64,000 nucleotides of DNA from Desulfovibrio desulfuricans DSM 642 (GCF_000420465.1 NZ_ATUZ01000015.1:1-64000), one strand, 5' to 3'; positions 16,733 through 26,758 are shown, counted from the stretch's first letter. Made by a program: numbers and translations. Notes: generated by a model from the sequence alone, not told the origin.

Positions 16733-16962
16733 TTCTTAATTGTAAGCCCAAGCAGGGCGCATGGCAATGCGGGGCGCGCGCAAGCCGCTCACCTGCGGGC
16801 CTTGCCTAGGGCGGCATAAAATAATTCCGTGTATTTTAACCGTATTATGAGGGGGTGGCTTGGGCGGCCTTGCAAAACCGGGCGGAATGCATACAATAAT
16901 GCATACGGCTGTTCGGCTTTTGCGCCGTAACTTTCAGCCGTCCGGTTATCTGAAGGAGAAGC

Positions 16963-18054
16963 ATGACCATCCCACAGCGCATCCTCTTTTTTATGGAGGA
17001 TCTTTGTTATGGCGGTACGCAACGCCAGACTCTTGAACTGGCCCGCCGCCTGGATCGAACTCGTTTTACGCCGGTCATGCTTACGCTCACTGGCCCCACT
17101 GATCTGGATGAAGCCGCGCGGGATGCGGGCATAGAGCTGCACCACATGGGGCATGACCGCAAGGTGCCGCCCCTGTTTTTTGCTGCCCTGTATTCAAAGC
17201 TGCGCCGGTTGCAGCCAGATGTCATCGTGCCCTGTACGGCCTTGCCCAATATCTGGGGGCGCATCTGGGGGCGGCTGGGCTGGCTTGGCGAGAAGAAAGC
17301 CCCGCGTATTGTGGGAACCTGCCGAGGCGGCGGCGGCCCCAAGCGCCAGCATGAACGCTGGCTTTGGCGGCTTACGGATCATATGATCTGCAATTCCGAA
17401 GCATTGCATGAAATTTTACTGTATTTCGGCTTGCCGCAATCCCGTTTGAGCTACATCCCCAACGGAGTGGATACGGAATTTTTTGCGCCGTCCGGGGCTG
17501 CGCCCTCGGCCCGAGCGCCCGAGATTGTCTGCGTGGCGCGCCTTGCGGGCGACAAGGATCATCTGACCCTCTTGCGCGCCTTTGAGATTGTGCTGCAACG
17601 TCACCCCTCGGCGCGTTTACGCATTGTGGGTGATGGCCCGGAAGAGGCCAGTCTGCACCAGTGGGCCGCGCAGCACGCTGCCGGAGGCAACGTGGACTTT
17701 ATCCCCGGCGGGCTTGATATGCGCGGGCACTATGCAGCTGGGCGCATCTTCGCACTTTCATCCGTGCGCGAGGGTCAGCCCAATGTGATTCTTGAAGCCA
17801 TGGCCTGCGGCCTGCCCGTGTGCGCCACATCGGTTGGCGGCATTCCACGGCTGGTGGAGAGCGGTCAGAACGGCCTGCTTTCACAGGCGGGCGATGTGGC
17901 GGCCCTGGCGGAAAACTGCTGCCGTCTGCTCGAAGACGGCGCGCTGTGCGATGCCATGGGGCAGGCCGGGCGCTTGCGCGTGGAGCGGGATTTTTCCTTC
18001 ACTGCCATGGTGGAGGCGCATCAGGCCGTTTTTGCTGGCTTGCGCCGCAACTGA
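16963..18054 (+). CDS. Glycosyltransferase family 4
   Basis: The 363-residue GT-B fold enzyme starts after GAAGGAGAAGC. The N-terminal Rossmann half has the GGTQRQTLELARRL acceptor-side loop. The C-terminal half has VCVARLAGDKDHLTLLRAF, RIVGDGPEE and the E-x7-E signature REGQPNVILEAMACGLP. It transfers a sugar from a nucleotide sugar to a lipid- or glycan-linked acceptor on the cytoplasmic face of the membrane. It begins a rightward group that includes a small membrane protein, a membrane GT2 and an ABC system. Confidence 0.92.
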   Translation: MTIPQRILFFMEDLCYGGTQRQTLELARRLDRTRFTPVMLTLTGPTDLDEAARDAGIELHHMGHDRKVPPLFFAALYSKLRRLQPDVIVPCTALPNIWGRIWGRLGWLGEKKAPRIVGTCRGGGGPKRQHERWLWRLTDHMICNSEALHEILLYFGLPQSRLSYIPNGVDTEFFAPSGAAPSARAPEIVCVARLAGDKDHLTLLRAFEIVLQRHPSARLRIVGDGPEEASLHQWAAQHAAGGNVDFIPGGLDMRGHYAAGRIFALSSVREGQPNVILEAMACGLPVCATSVGGIPRLVESGQNGLLSQAGDVAALAENCCRLLEDGALCDAMGQAGRLRVERDFSFTAMVEAHQAVFAGLRRN

Positions 18055-18107
18055 CGGCTGAACTTGTCAATCAGTCTTCTACTTAAGTGTGGAAGGCGCA
18101 GGAATAT

Positions 18108-18725
18108 ATGGAATTAGATCAAAATTCACTGCGTGCATGCTCCAGGGCTGCACAGGCAACGCGGGCAATACGGCTCAGGCGCGCGCGGCTGAAGTATGCA
18201 GTTTTGTGTTTTGCGGCGCTTTGCGTCTGCCTTTGCCTGATGACCGTGGGTGTTTTTGCGACTCGCGCGGCCGAAGTTCAAACCACGCAGGACCAAAGTT
18301 CCGGCTCCCAGGCGGGACAGCGCGGCGAACAGAAAAATATGCCGCTTCCCGCCGGGGATACAGCAACGGCAACGACGTCCGCTGCCAACACCCCTGTGGA
18401 AGTGCGCGAACTCTGGACAGGCTCGCTCTATTCATCAACATACCGTGTTGGCGTGTGTGTTTCCGCTCAGGGCACGGTGCGAGGCGTGGTGCATCTGCGT
18501 CTGTACAACGGCAAGGTTGACGTGTACCACATAGATGGAACGGTGCGTAACAACGATATTGAGGCGCACCATTCATCCGGGCATTCATTCAAGGGGCGTC
18601 TTGCTTCTGCCGATAAAGTCGAGGGCGTCATCAGCCTGAAGAATGGCATGAACGTGCGTCTGGAGGGCAAGCGCACCCACGATGCGCCGCTTGCGCCAGA
18701 AGATTGCGCTCCCTTGCCCCAATAA
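18108..18725 (+). CDS. Hypothetical single-pass membrane protein
   Basis: The ATG at 18108 (MELDQNSLRACSRA) follows AGGA and is preferred over a GTG seven codons earlier. The 205-residue product has a basic N-terminus, one membrane segment (YAVLCFAALCVCLCLMTVGV, about 31-50), a low-complexity Ser/Gly/Gln/Thr linker and a C-terminal beta-rich domain of about 100 residues (from VRELWTGSL). The repeated turns there (VGVCVSAQGTVRGVVHLRLY, then KGRLASADKVEGVISL) suggest an extracytoplasmic beta-sandwich. No family is recognised. It sits between two glycosyltransferase genes and may belong to the same system. Confidence 0.7.
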   Translation: MELDQNSLRACSRAAQATRAIRLRRARLKYAVLCFAALCVCLCLMTVGVFATRAAEVQTTQDQSSGSQAGQRGEQKNMPLPAGDTATATTSAANTPVEVRELWTGSLYSSTYRVGVCVSAQGTVRGVVHLRLYNGKVDVYHIDGTVRNNDIEAHHSSGHSFKGRLASADKVEGVISLKNGMNVRLEGKRTHDAPLAPEDCAPLPQ

Positions 18726-18867
18726 AAATTTGCGCTGAGGGCGGGGCGTTTTCACATCCTGCCCCGGCATGCCTTGCCTTAACATGCGTTTGCCGCAATC
18801 GCTGCAAAGTCTCATGCCCTTGCTGCCGCTTGCTGATCCATCCAAACAATAACATGAAGGAGTGCCT

Positions 18868-20055
18868 ATGTTCTGGATATGGTTTTTGCTGGCCACCTCC
18901 CAATGCGCTCTGTTGTATATTCTGGCCCGCAGGGGCGAAAGCATGCCCCGCCGTATTGAGGAAGAAGCCGAGGCCAACCGCGCCATACCTGAAGACAAAT
19001 GGCCCTCGGTGGGCATGATTGTGCCCGTGGCCGGGCGCGATCTGCGCATGGAAGGCGCGTTGCGCAGCCTTTTGACCCAGAATTACCCCCGTTTTGTCCC
19101 CGTGCTCGTTACTGCGGAAGAAAATGAACCCGCCGCCGAGCTTGTAGGCAGACTCAAGCAGGATTTTCCCGCTCTGCGTCATGTGGTGGCAGGCACCGCC
19201 ACGGGTTGCGGGCAAAAAAACCATAACAGCCTTCAGGGTATTGCCGCTCTGGGCGATGAAGTGGACGTCTATGTGTTCTGCGACAGCACCCACATGGCGG
19301 AACCCGATTTTCTGCGGCATCTGGCGGCGCCCATGGCCAGGGGCGAGGCTTCGTTCAGCACCGGTTACCATGTTGTGGAGCCTCGCGACGATCAGCCCGT
19401 AACGCTGGCCTATACGCTGTGCGTCATGCTTATGCGCTACCTGCAAGCCATGTCCGCCTTTACCCAGTTGTGGGGCGGCGCTATGGCCATGACCCGCGAG
19501 GCCTACGTAAAATACGGCGTGGCGCAGTTGTGGCTTGAAAACGTGGTGGACGACTGCTCGCTCACGGCTCTGCTTCAGGTGCGCGGCGCCAAGGTGCGGC
19601 TCTGCCCCGGCGCTTTGCTGCACACCGATGCCGTTAATCACTCCGCGCCCGTCTGGCGGGCCTGGATGGACAGGCAGGTACTCTTTCTCAAGTTTTGCAT
19701 GCCCGGCCAGTGGAAGCTGCTGGGCCTCATGTGTGTTATGATGGCCCTGCCCATGGTGTGCGCGGCCCTGGCCTTTCTAGGCTGGATTGTGAACGTGGGC
19801 AGCGGCGCCGGCGTGTTGCTGGGGCTGTTCTGGCTGGCGGCGATGGTGAGCGCGCTGCATCTGTGGCGTGGTCTGCTTGCCAAGCCCGTGCCGCTGTGGC
19901 GCTGGTGCATGGCCTTTGCGGACGCCGTACGCATGTTCACCTCTGTATACTGGCAGAGCATAAAGTCGTGGAATATTGTCTGGCACGGCATAAGGTATGA
20001 AGTTGGCAAGGGCGGGGTAGTGCTGCGCTCTGAACACAGTCACGGAACAAAATAG
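18868..20055 (+). CDS. Membrane-bound family 2/21-like glycosyltransferase
   Basis: The start at 18868 has GAAGGA six bases upstream. A GTG two codons earlier overlaps that site. The 395-residue protein has an N-terminal membrane segment and a GT-A domain (VGMIVPVAGRDLRMEGALRS; DVYVFCDSTHMAEPDFL). The late catalytic region includes WGGAMAMTREAY, ENVVDDCSLT and a final R/QxxRW-like VWRAWMDRQVLF. Three or more C-terminal membrane segments follow. This layout resembles ceramide glucosyltransferases and HpnI, so a lipid acceptor is likely. The true acceptor is unknown. Confidence 0.83.
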   Translation: MFWIWFLLATSQCALLYILARRGESMPRRIEEEAEANRAIPEDKWPSVGMIVPVAGRDLRMEGALRSLLTQNYPRFVPVLVTAEENEPAAELVGRLKQDFPALRHVVAGTATGCGQKNHNSLQGIAALGDEVDVYVFCDSTHMAEPDFLRHLAAPMARGEASFSTGYHVVEPRDDQPVTLAYTLCVMLMRYLQAMSAFTQLWGGAMAMTREAYVKYGVAQLWLENVVDDCSLTALLQVRGAKVRLCPGALLHTDAVNHSAPVWRAWMDRQVLFLKFCMPGQWKLLGLMCVMMALPMVCAALAFLGWIVNVGSGAGVLLGLFWLAAMVSALHLWRGLLAKPVPLWRWCMAFADAVRMFTSVYWQSIKSWNIVWHGIRYEVGKGGVVLRSEHSHGTK

Positions 20056-20315
20056 CAATGTTGAAACCACTCCTGATGCAGGCGTGGTTTGCCAGATTCT
20101 TTTTTGTTTGCGCATGCGGCCCGTGACAGGGTATGAAAATAGAGGCTTTGACATACACCCGAAGTGGCGTGTATTGTCTTTTGCCCTTTTGTCACGGGCA
20201 GCATGCAATATATCTGTATGCAGCCCGACAGCAGGATGCGGCAATGGCGTTGCGCATGTGCGCGGCATAAGCCACGGCTTTTTTTATCGTTTTTTGTCAG
20301 AGTAGTGATTGCGCC

Positions 20316-21506
20316 ATGATTGCAATGTCAGACCTTATTCGCATCAGCCTCAGGCAGGTTGTGCGCCAGCGCGGCTTCGGGGTGATGCTTTCCATCGCCC
20401 TGGGCATCACGGCGTTTATCGTCCTGGCGGTACTTGGCCGCGAAATCCGGTACAAGGTGGGGCAGGACATGGTGCTCATGGGTGGCGTCAACGTCATTCA
20501 GGTATACATGGATGATGCCCAGTACCCCGGTCAGCCCGACCGCGAGTTTTATCCTGAAACTGTGGAAGCCCTTTCCCAGTTGCCCGGCGTCAGCCTGGTG
20601 AGCAGAAACCTGCGCGACAACAAAAATTTCCCCATACGCGGCACCGGCGAGCGCACGCTGAATGTGGATTTTATCGGCATCGACCAGTATTTCGCCGAGG
20701 TCTACTCCATTGATCTGGCGGCCGGGCGGCTGCTCAATCAGGAAGATGTGGACTCTCACAGGCGCGTATGTCTGCTTGGCAGGGATGCGGCCAGAAATTT
20801 ATTTGGCGGTTCGGAAGAAGCCATAGGCAAGCTGCTCTTTCTGGAGCAGGATGTTTTTGAAGTGGTGGGCGTTGTCAGCGGCGTCATGCTCGGCAGCTGG
20901 AGCCAGGGCGGCTTTTTGCCCTATACCACCATGGCCGACCGCAACTGGGGCCGGGGCAAGGTGCGCAGGCTCTTTATCCGCGCCATCGGGTGGGAAGACG
21001 TGCCGCCGCTTGTCAAAATTATTCCTCAGATGGTGCGCGAGCATCAGTCCGCACCCTATATCGTGGTGCAGACGCAGGAAGATCAGCTCAAACGCATCAA
21101 AACCACCTTCATGTGGGTTGAGGCTCTGCTGTGGCTTGGTATTGCCGCATCGCTCATGCTGGGCGGTTTCGGCATCTGGTATGGCACGTTTGCCGCAGTT
21201 CGGGCCAGAACGCGCGAAGTGGGCCTTAAAAAGGCCATGGGCGGCTCGGATGTAGACATCCTGGCGCAGTTCCTGGCCGAGGCTCTGTGCAAATCGGTTG
21301 CTGGCGGCATATTTGGCATTCTCATCGGCTGCGCGCTGGTCGAGATCGGTTCCTTATCGCTTGGAACGGGCGTTTCGTATTCGCTGCTGTTTTTCAGCAG
21401 CTTGGGAAGCATCGTTTTTTCTGCCGTCATAGGCATTGCGGGCGGTCTGTTCCCTGCCATGCAGGCAAGCCGTATGGACGTGGTAACCGCTCTGCGATTC
21501 GAATAG
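20316..21506 (+). CDS. FtsX/MacB-type ABC transporter permease
   Basis: The 396-residue protein has one N-terminal membrane segment (about 22-42), a large periplasmic MacB-PCD-like domain, and three C-terminal membrane segments after the cytoplasmic VRARTREVGLKKAMGGSDVD signature (about 290-310). It matches permeases of the MacB/LolCE class, which move lipids, lipoproteins or peptides out of the inner membrane by mechanotransmission rather than a channel. Its ATPase is the N-terminal half of the next gene, 61 bp downstream. The surrounding glycosyltransferases point to a glycolipid or lipid-linked substrate, by inference. Confidence 0.9.
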   Translation: MIAMSDLIRISLRQVVRQRGFGVMLSIALGITAFIVLAVLGREIRYKVGQDMVLMGGVNVIQVYMDDAQYPGQPDREFYPETVEALSQLPGVSLVSRNLRDNKNFPIRGTGERTLNVDFIGIDQYFAEVYSIDLAAGRLLNQEDVDSHRRVCLLGRDAARNLFGGSEEAIGKLLFLEQDVFEVVGVVSGVMLGSWSQGGFLPYTTMADRNWGRGKVRRLFIRAIGWEDVPPLVKIIPQMVREHQSAPYIVVQTQEDQLKRIKTTFMWVEALLWLGIAASLMLGGFGIWYGTFAAVRARTREVGLKKAMGGSDVDILAQFLAEALCKSVAGGIFGILIGCALVEIGSLSLGTGVSYSLLFFSSLGSIVFSAVIGIAGGLFPAMQASRMDVVTALRFE

Positions 21507-21567
21507 CACACAATGCGCGGGTTGCCCCGCGTTCTTGCGGCTCTGCCGCACATGCACAAGGTGGATC

Positions 21568-23553
21568 ATGGCACCCGTTATAGTCGCCAAAGATTTATAT
21601 AAATGCTACGCCGGTTTTTCACCGGTGCTGCGTGGCGTGAATATTGAAGTTGTTCCCGGCGAGATGGTGGCCATTATGGGGCCTTCGGGCTGCGGCAAAT
21701 CCACCATGCTGCACGTGCTGGGCATGCTGCACGCGCCCGATTCCGGCTCTTTGCAAATTCTTGGCAAGGATGTGCTGACGCTCGACCGTGAGCAGACTGC
21801 CAGTTTCCGCCGTGGCACCATGGGCTTTGTCATGCAGTCGAGCAACCTTTTTGACCACTCGACTGTGTTTGAAAATGTTGAATTCCCCCTGATATTTGAG
21901 AAAATTCCGCCAGAAGAACGCTGGGAGCGGGTTATCCGCGCCCTTGAACTTGTGCGCCTTTCTGCGCGTGTACACTACCGAAGCAACCGCCTTTCGGGCG
22001 GCGAGCAGCAGCGTGTGGCCATTGCACGCGCCATGGTCAACAATCCCCGCATCCTGCTGGCTGACGAACCCACGGGCGCGCTGGACGCCAAAACCAGCCG
22101 CCTTATCATGGATAATTTCCGTTCGCTCTGCCACACTGGCGGCGTTTCCATGGTCATGGTTACGCATGACCCAACAATGGCCGAATTCTGCGACAGCATC
22201 TACACCCTTGAAGACGGCATTCTGCACTGCCGGCAGCGTAATCTGCCGCAGATGCCCGACACCATTTCGCACAATCTGCTCCATGGGGTTGCCCCTGTAG
22301 TGCGCGGCGCCATGGTTGCCGAGAGCTTTCCCGAGGCCTCCGGTCAGTGCCTTATGGATGAGGCCCACCGTATGCACGCGTCGGGCCTGCTCACCCGTAT
22401 TTACGCCATCCGCGACAACGGATTTCTGGGCAATCCCGAGGGCTACGCCCTGCCGCTGGCTGTGCGGCGTATCGGCGCGTTGCGTGTGCTTGCGGCCTGC
22501 CTGGGTATGCTCAGGCTCATGCGCGCTTCTTCCTCCCAGTTGTGGGCGCTTTGGCGCAAACTGCCGGGGCGTGGCCGCTGGGGCAGCCGCTGGTGGGATC
22601 ACCTGCGCGCATTTTGCGCCGGGGCCATGCTGGCGCGTTGGGGCCAGGAAGAAAAGATCGAATTTTTCTACGCTGCGGGGGCTCACGGCCCGGCCACGGC
22701 CAGCTGGGTTGCCTCGCGCCTTCTGCATGTGCCGTATGCTTTCGCCGTGCGCGCTCAGGATATGACGGAACCTGGCCTCAACTGGGCCGCCAAGGGTGCG
22801 GATGCAGAATTTGTGCGCTGCGATACAGAGGCCACCCGCAATGCCATGCTGCAATTGCTGCCCGAGCTGAAAGACAAACTGCTTGTGCTGCGCGATCCCC
22901 TTACCCTCACGCCGCCGGAGGATCTGGAAGAGCAGATGCCCGTTCCCGCTGGGGACGATGCCGCCAGTGATGCGGATAAGGCTGCGGATTTCAATCTGCT
23001 GGCTGTGGGCACCATTGCGCGCCGCAAGGGATACGATCTGCTGCTTCGGGCATGCCGCCTGCTGGCCGACAGAAATGTGAACTTTTCGCTGACCTTTGTG
23101 GGCCAGGGGCCGGAGAAGCTGCGTTTGCGCTGGCTTGTCTGGCGGCTTGGGCTCCGTGGTTCGGTTCAGTTTGCCGGGCAGATTCCCCATGAGAACATGG
23201 CGGATATGTACAACCGGGCGGATGTTTTTGTGGCTCCTGGCCGCAAGACCACTGGCGGAGATGCCGACGGTGTGCCTTCGGCTCTGGTGGAAGCCCTGGC
23301 CTTTGGCCTTGCGGTGGTTGCCAGCGATCTGCCGGGCCATGCGGAAGCCATTACGGACGGCGGCAATGGACGCCTTGTGCCGCAAGACAACGTGGGCGCG
23401 CTGGCTGATGTTCTGGAAGCTCTTGCCTCCCGTCCCGAGGAACGCAAGCGCCTTGGCGAGGGCGCCCGCAAGTCGGTAGTTACCCTTGTGGATACCGACC
23501 GCACCGAAGCCCGCCTGACCGAGCTGATCAAAAAAGCCTGCGGCAAGGCCTGA
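21568..23553 (+). CDS. ABC ATPase (MacB/LolD-type) fused to a family 4 glycosyltransferase
   Basis: The start at 21568 ([10 protein letters not shown]) follows AAGGTGG. The first 225 residues are a complete ABC ATPase: Walker [10 protein letters not shown] (38-46), signature LSGGEQQ (142-148), Walker B ILLADEP (162-168) and the switch His200 in MVTHD. About residues 265-655 form a GT-B glycosyltransferase, with [30 protein letters not shown] and the E-x7-E-like [17 protein letters not shown]. Both halves keep their motifs and there is no internal stop or frameshift. The permease partner is encoded immediately upstream. Such a fusion would tie sugar transfer to lipid export physically. The gene is followed after 19 bp by hldE. 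Confidence 0.92.
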   Translation: MAPVIVAKDLYKCYAGFSPVLRGVNIEVVPGEMVAIMGPSGCGKSTMLHVLGMLHAPDSGSLQILGKDVLTLDREQTASFRRGTMGFVMQSSNLFDHSTVFENVEFPLIFEKIPPEERWERVIRALELVRLSARVHYRSNRLSGGEQQRVAIARAMVNNPRILLADEPTGALDAKTSRLIMDNFRSLCHTGGVSMVMVTHDPTMAEFCDSIYTLEDGILHCRQRNLPQMPDTISHNLLHGVAPVVRGAMVAESFPEASGQCLMDEAHRMHASGLLTRIYAIRDNGFLGNPEGYALPLAVRRIGALRVLAACLGMLRLMRASSSQLWALWRKLPGRGRWGSRWWDHLRAFCAGAMLARWGQEEKIEFFYAAGAHGPATASWVASRLLHVPYAFAVRAQDMTEPGLNWAAKGADAEFVRCDTEATRNAMLQLLPELKDKLLVLRDPLTLTPPEDLEEQMPVPAGDDAASDADKAADFNLLAVGTIARRKGYDLLLRACRLLADRNVNFSLTFVGQGPEKLRLRWLVWRLGLRGSVQFAGQIPHENMADMYNRADVFVAPGRKTTGGDADGVPSALVEALAFGLAVVASDLPGHAEAITDGGNGRLVPQDNVGALADVLEALASRPEERKRLGEGARKSVVTLVDTDRTEARLTELIKKACGKA

Positions 23554-23572
23554 ACCACGCCGGGAGAGCGTC

Positions 23573-25030
23573 ATGAATTTTGACGGAGTACGCATACTGG
23601 TTGTGGGTGATGTGATGCTTGATCATTACATTGCAGGCCAGGTCAAAAGGATTTCTCCCGAAGCCCCGGTGCCCGTGGTGTCTGCGGCAAAACGCTGGTC
23701 TGTGCCTGGCGGTGCTGCCAACGTGGCGCGCAACCTTGTGCGCCTGGGTGTTGACGTGGCTGTGGCTGGCGTAGTGGGGCAGGATGCCGCAGCCAGCGAT
23801 CTGCGCGCGGCGCTTGCGGCTGAGGGAATCGCGGACGGTCTGGCCGTTTCGCCCAGCCGCCGCACTACCTGCAAAACGCGCGTTCTTGCGCAGGGGCAGC
23901 AACTGCTGCGCCTTGACGAGGAAGTAAGAGCTCCGCTCGGTGCAGAAGAAGCCGACGCTCTGAAAAATCAGGTCCTTTCCCTGTTGCCGGGGCGGCATGC
24001 GGTTATTCTTTCTGACTACGCCAAGGGCGTGTTGCTTGAATCGGCCAGCGGCTGCAATTTGTGCCAGATAATCATTGAAGAAGCCCGCCGCCTTGGCATC
24101 GCCGTGCTGGTTGATCCCAAGGGCAGCGACTGGCGGCGCTACGCCGGAGCGCACTGCGTTACTCCCAATGCCGGGGAATTTGACGCAGCCTGCGGGCTGG
24201 ACGCTGGCGTAACGCTCAACAGGCCCCGCCGTGAGACCCTTGCCGGAGAACTGCGTTCACGCTACGGCATTGAACGCCTGCTCATAACGCGGGGGCCAAA
24301 GGGCATGGCCCTGTTCACTCCTGACGAAGCGCCTGTTTACTGCCGAGCCGCCGTGCGCGAAGTGGCCGATGTTTCCGGCGCAGGCGATACCGCCATTGCC
24401 ACTCTGGCAGCATGCGTGGGCAAAGGCCTGCCCTGGGCCGAAAGCATGCACCTTGCCAATGCGGCGGCAGGGGTCGCCGTGGGCAAAATGGGCACTGCGC
24501 CCGTGTCTATTGCAGAACTTAACGAAGCGCTGCGTGAACAGGCCGACAATCCCAAGCTTTTTACCGTTCAGAGCCTTGTTGAAAAAATTGAAGAATGGCG
24601 CAGAAAAAATGAAACTGTGATTTTTACCAACGGTTGCTTTGACCTGCTGCATCCTGGCCACATTTCCCTTATCCGGCAGAGCGCCGCTCAGGGCGATCAC
24701 CTGATTGTGGGGCTCAACAGCGATGCCTCTGTGCGCCGCCTCAAGGGGCCGACCCGTCCCATCCAGAACGAAAACAGCCGCGCCTTGCTGCTGGCTGCTT
24801 TGTCAGACGTGGACGCCATTGTGCTTTTTGACGAAGATACCCCGTTTGAACTCATCTCGGCCCTGCGGCCTGACGTGCTCGTGAAAGGCAGCGACTATAC
24901 CATCGACAATGTGGTTGGGGCCGATGTTGTGCAGCAGGGGGGCGGCAGGGTCTATCTTGCCCGCCTGGTAGACGGTTGCAGCACTACGGGCATAGTGCGC
25001 AAAATCGATAACCAGCGGGATGTCACCTAG
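23573..25030 (+). CDS. hldE: Bifunctional heptose 7-phosphate kinase / heptose 1-phosphate adenylyltransferase
   Basis: HldE makes ADP-heptose for the lipopolysaccharide inner core. The N-terminal PfkB kinase domain (1-about 320) opens with VVGDVMLDHYI and has the catalytic GAGD at 269-272. The C-terminal nucleotidyltransferase domain has TNGCFDLLHPGH at 352-363, followed by VGLNSDASVRRLKGPTRP. At 485 residues it has the usual fused length. It follows the ABC-glycosyltransferase gene by 19 bp and precedes glk by 27 bp, so the three are probably one transcript. Confidence 0.95.
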   Translation: MNFDGVRILVVGDVMLDHYIAGQVKRISPEAPVPVVSAAKRWSVPGGAANVARNLVRLGVDVAVAGVVGQDAAASDLRAALAAEGIADGLAVSPSRRTTCKTRVLAQGQQLLRLDEEVRAPLGAEEADALKNQVLSLLPGRHAVILSDYAKGVLLESASGCNLCQIIIEEARRLGIAVLVDPKGSDWRRYAGAHCVTPNAGEFDAACGLDAGVTLNRPRRETLAGELRSRYGIERLLITRGPKGMALFTPDEAPVYCRAAVREVADVSGAGDTAIATLAACVGKGLPWAESMHLANAAAGVAVGKMGTAPVSIAELNEALREQADNPKLFTVQSLVEKIEEWRRKNETVIFTNGCFDLLHPGHISLIRQSAAQGDHLIVGLNSDASVRRLKGPTRPIQNENSRALLLAALSDVDAIVLFDEDTPFELISALRPDVLVKGSDYTIDNVVGADVVQQGGGRVYLARLVDGCSTTGIVRKIDNQRDVT

Positions 25031-25057
25031 ACCAGCAGCCGGAGTTTTCAGCCGTAC

Positions 25058-26056
25058 ATGCAACGCATTTTCGCAGCAGATATAGGTGGAACCAACGCAA
25101 GATTTGCCCTGTTCACAGTGTATGAGGGCAATCTCACGCTTATGTCTGCGGTGTGGGCAAAATCGGCTGATCTGGGCAATGCCCATGATGTGCTGCAAGC
25201 CATGCAGCAGCTCTTGCAATCTCCATTCTCTGCGGGTGATTCCCTCGTTATTGCCCTTGCCGGGCCTGTGAACGGCCTGCACGGCAAACTCACCAACGGG
25301 CAGCTGCGTGTAGACCTTGATGGCGTAGCGCAGCAGTACAACCTGGCCTGCTGCCTGCTGCTCAACGATTTCAGCGCGCAGGCTTTTGCCACGCTGACGC
25401 CCTGCGGCGCTGCTGCCGCACTGGTGCGCAGCAACACCCGATCCATTGACGAATCCAGAGAGACCCGGGCCGTGCTTGGCGCTGGCACTGGCCTTGGCGC
25501 AGCCATGCTGGTGCGCTCGGGCGACCCGGATCCTGCCGGAAGCTGGCTGGCCGTGCCTTCGGAGGCAGGGCATACCGCCTTTGCCTTTGTGGGGCCGGAA
25601 GAGCAGGCCTATCAGGCCTTTTTGGCCCGCGAACTGGGCCGCGATTATCCCACGGCGGAAAATGTGCTTTCCGGTGAAGGCCTTTCCGTGCTGCACTACT
25701 ATCTTTCCGGCCAGTTTTTTTATCCCCCTGCCGTGGGCGCCGAGGCCCTGTCGCACGAAACGCCCACGCTATTGTGGTATGCCAGATTTTGGGGCCGTTT
25801 TTGCCGTCAGTGGATACTGACCACGCTCTGCCGTGGCGGATTGTGGATTGCTGGCGGCATTGCCGCCAAAAATCCCCTGTGCCTGACGCATCCGGCCTTT
25901 ATGCAAGAGCTTGGTCTGGTGCCCGATATCGGCGGCATTGCGGCCTCTGCTCCCATTTATCTTGTCACCGATGGCAACAGCGGCCTGTGGGGCGCGGCGT
26001 GCGCGGCTGTGGAGCATTTGTCCTGCTGCGTCCCCCGTGCTGAAAAAAGCGGCTAG
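25058..26056 (+). CDS. glk: Glucokinase
   Basis: The 332-residue protein is a Glk-family hexokinase (ASKHA fold). It has the N-terminal phosphate motif ADIGGTNARFALF (6-18), VIALAGPVNG, LLLNDFSAQAFA with the catalytic Asp, GAGTGLGAAMLV, and the later WIAGGIAAKNP adenosine motif. It phosphorylates glucose to glucose 6-phosphate. Sulfate reducers of this group use few sugars, so it may serve glycogen or trehalose turnover, or sugar supply for envelope glycans. Its position after hldE supports the latter but does not prove it. Confidence 0.9.
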   Translation: MQRIFAADIGGTNARFALFTVYEGNLTLMSAVWAKSADLGNAHDVLQAMQQLLQSPFSAGDSLVIALAGPVNGLHGKLTNGQLRVDLDGVAQQYNLACCLLLNDFSAQAFATLTPCGAAAALVRSNTRSIDESRETRAVLGAGTGLGAAMLVRSGDPDPAGSWLAVPSEAGHTAFAFVGPEEQAYQAFLARELGRDYPTAENVLSGEGLSVLHYYLSGQFFYPPAVGAEALSHETPTLLWYARFWGRFCRQWILTTLCRGGLWIAGGIAAKNPLCLTHPAFMQELGLVPDIGGIAASAPIYLVTDGNSGLWGAACAAVEHLSCCVPRAEKSG

Positions 26057-26300
26057 GCAATCACGGCCCTGCGGACTGATGCAATTTGGGGTTACGCCTT
26101 GACGCTTTTCTGAAAGTTATTTATTTACCCGCACTGCGATGGTATGTTTTTTATGCGCCTTGTGGCGCGTATGCGCTCTAGCTGGACTGGAGCCGCCGCA
26201 AGGCATTTTTTTTCTGCATGGGAACCATATTTCCGATAAGCAGCCATTGCGCACTGTTTTTCGCCAGGCAAAAGTCTTAGTCTTTTGGTTGAGTTTGGGC

Positions 26301-26329
26301 TTGACAGTATCCCGCGATAACAGTAATTT
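26301..26329 (+). promoter_or_regulatory. Sigma-70-type promoter of perR
   Basis: A consensus TTGACA (26301-26306) is followed after exactly 17 bp by TAATTT (26324-26329), 22 bp before the perR ATG. The short distance leaves room for little more than the GGAGG ribosome site. The flanking AT-rich bases (GATAACAGTAATTTTTA) may contain a PerR half-site for autoregulation. Confidence 0.65.
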
Positions 26330-26350
26330 TTAGCAACACTGGAGGCTGGC

Positions 26351-26758
26351 ATGGCTCAAACACAAACACGAATGACCCGGCAGCGGGCAGTTATTTTGGA
26401 AGAACTGCGCAAGCTCAAGAGCCATCCAACTGCGGATGAGCTGTACAGCATCGTGCGCGAGCGTTTGCCCCGAATAAGCCTGGGTACTGTGTACCGGAAT
26501 CTGGATTTTCTGGCAGACAGCGGCGAGATCCGCCGTCTGGAAGCTGCCGGATCAACCAAACGTTTTGACGGTGATATTTCAAACCATCAGCATGTTCGCT
26601 GCATTTATTGCGGCCGGGTTGGCGATGTTGAAGACGTCAAACAGGCCCCCACAGTTGAAGGCATGCAGGCAATGGGTTTTGCGAGCATTTTGAGTTCGCG
26701 GGTGGAATACGATGGCGTGTGCGAAACCTGCGCGAGATCGCTTGAAATAACCCAGTAA
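26351..26758 (+). CDS. perR: Fur-family peroxide-type regulator (PerR-like)
   Basis: The 135-residue protein has the Fur-family winged helix (SHPTADELYSIVRERLPRISLGTVYRNLDFL) and a C-terminal dimer domain. The structural zinc site C84-x2-C87 and C124-x2-C127 is complete, and the metal-sensing region includes His79 and His81 (SNHQHVRC). PerR uses metal-catalysed His oxidation to sense peroxide. In D. vulgaris perR is linked to rubrerythrin genes. Here its neighbours are bacterioferritin and rubredoxin-2, which fits an iron/oxygen stress regulon. The ribosome site is GGAGG. Fur or Zur cannot be fully excluded by sequence alone. Confidence 0.85.
   Translation: MAQTQTRMTRQRAVILEELRKLKSHPTADELYSIVRERLPRISLGTVYRNLDFLADSGEIRRLEAAGSTKRFDGDISNHQHVRCIYCGRVGDVEDVKQAPTVEGMQAMGFASILSSRVEYDGVCETCARSLEITQ

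Noticed and set aside
21619-23595. 658-codon open frame opposite the ABC-glycosyltransferase gene
   Set aside because: The frame lies opposite a clearly functional gene with all its motifs. Its composition is typical of antisense frames in GC-rich DNA.
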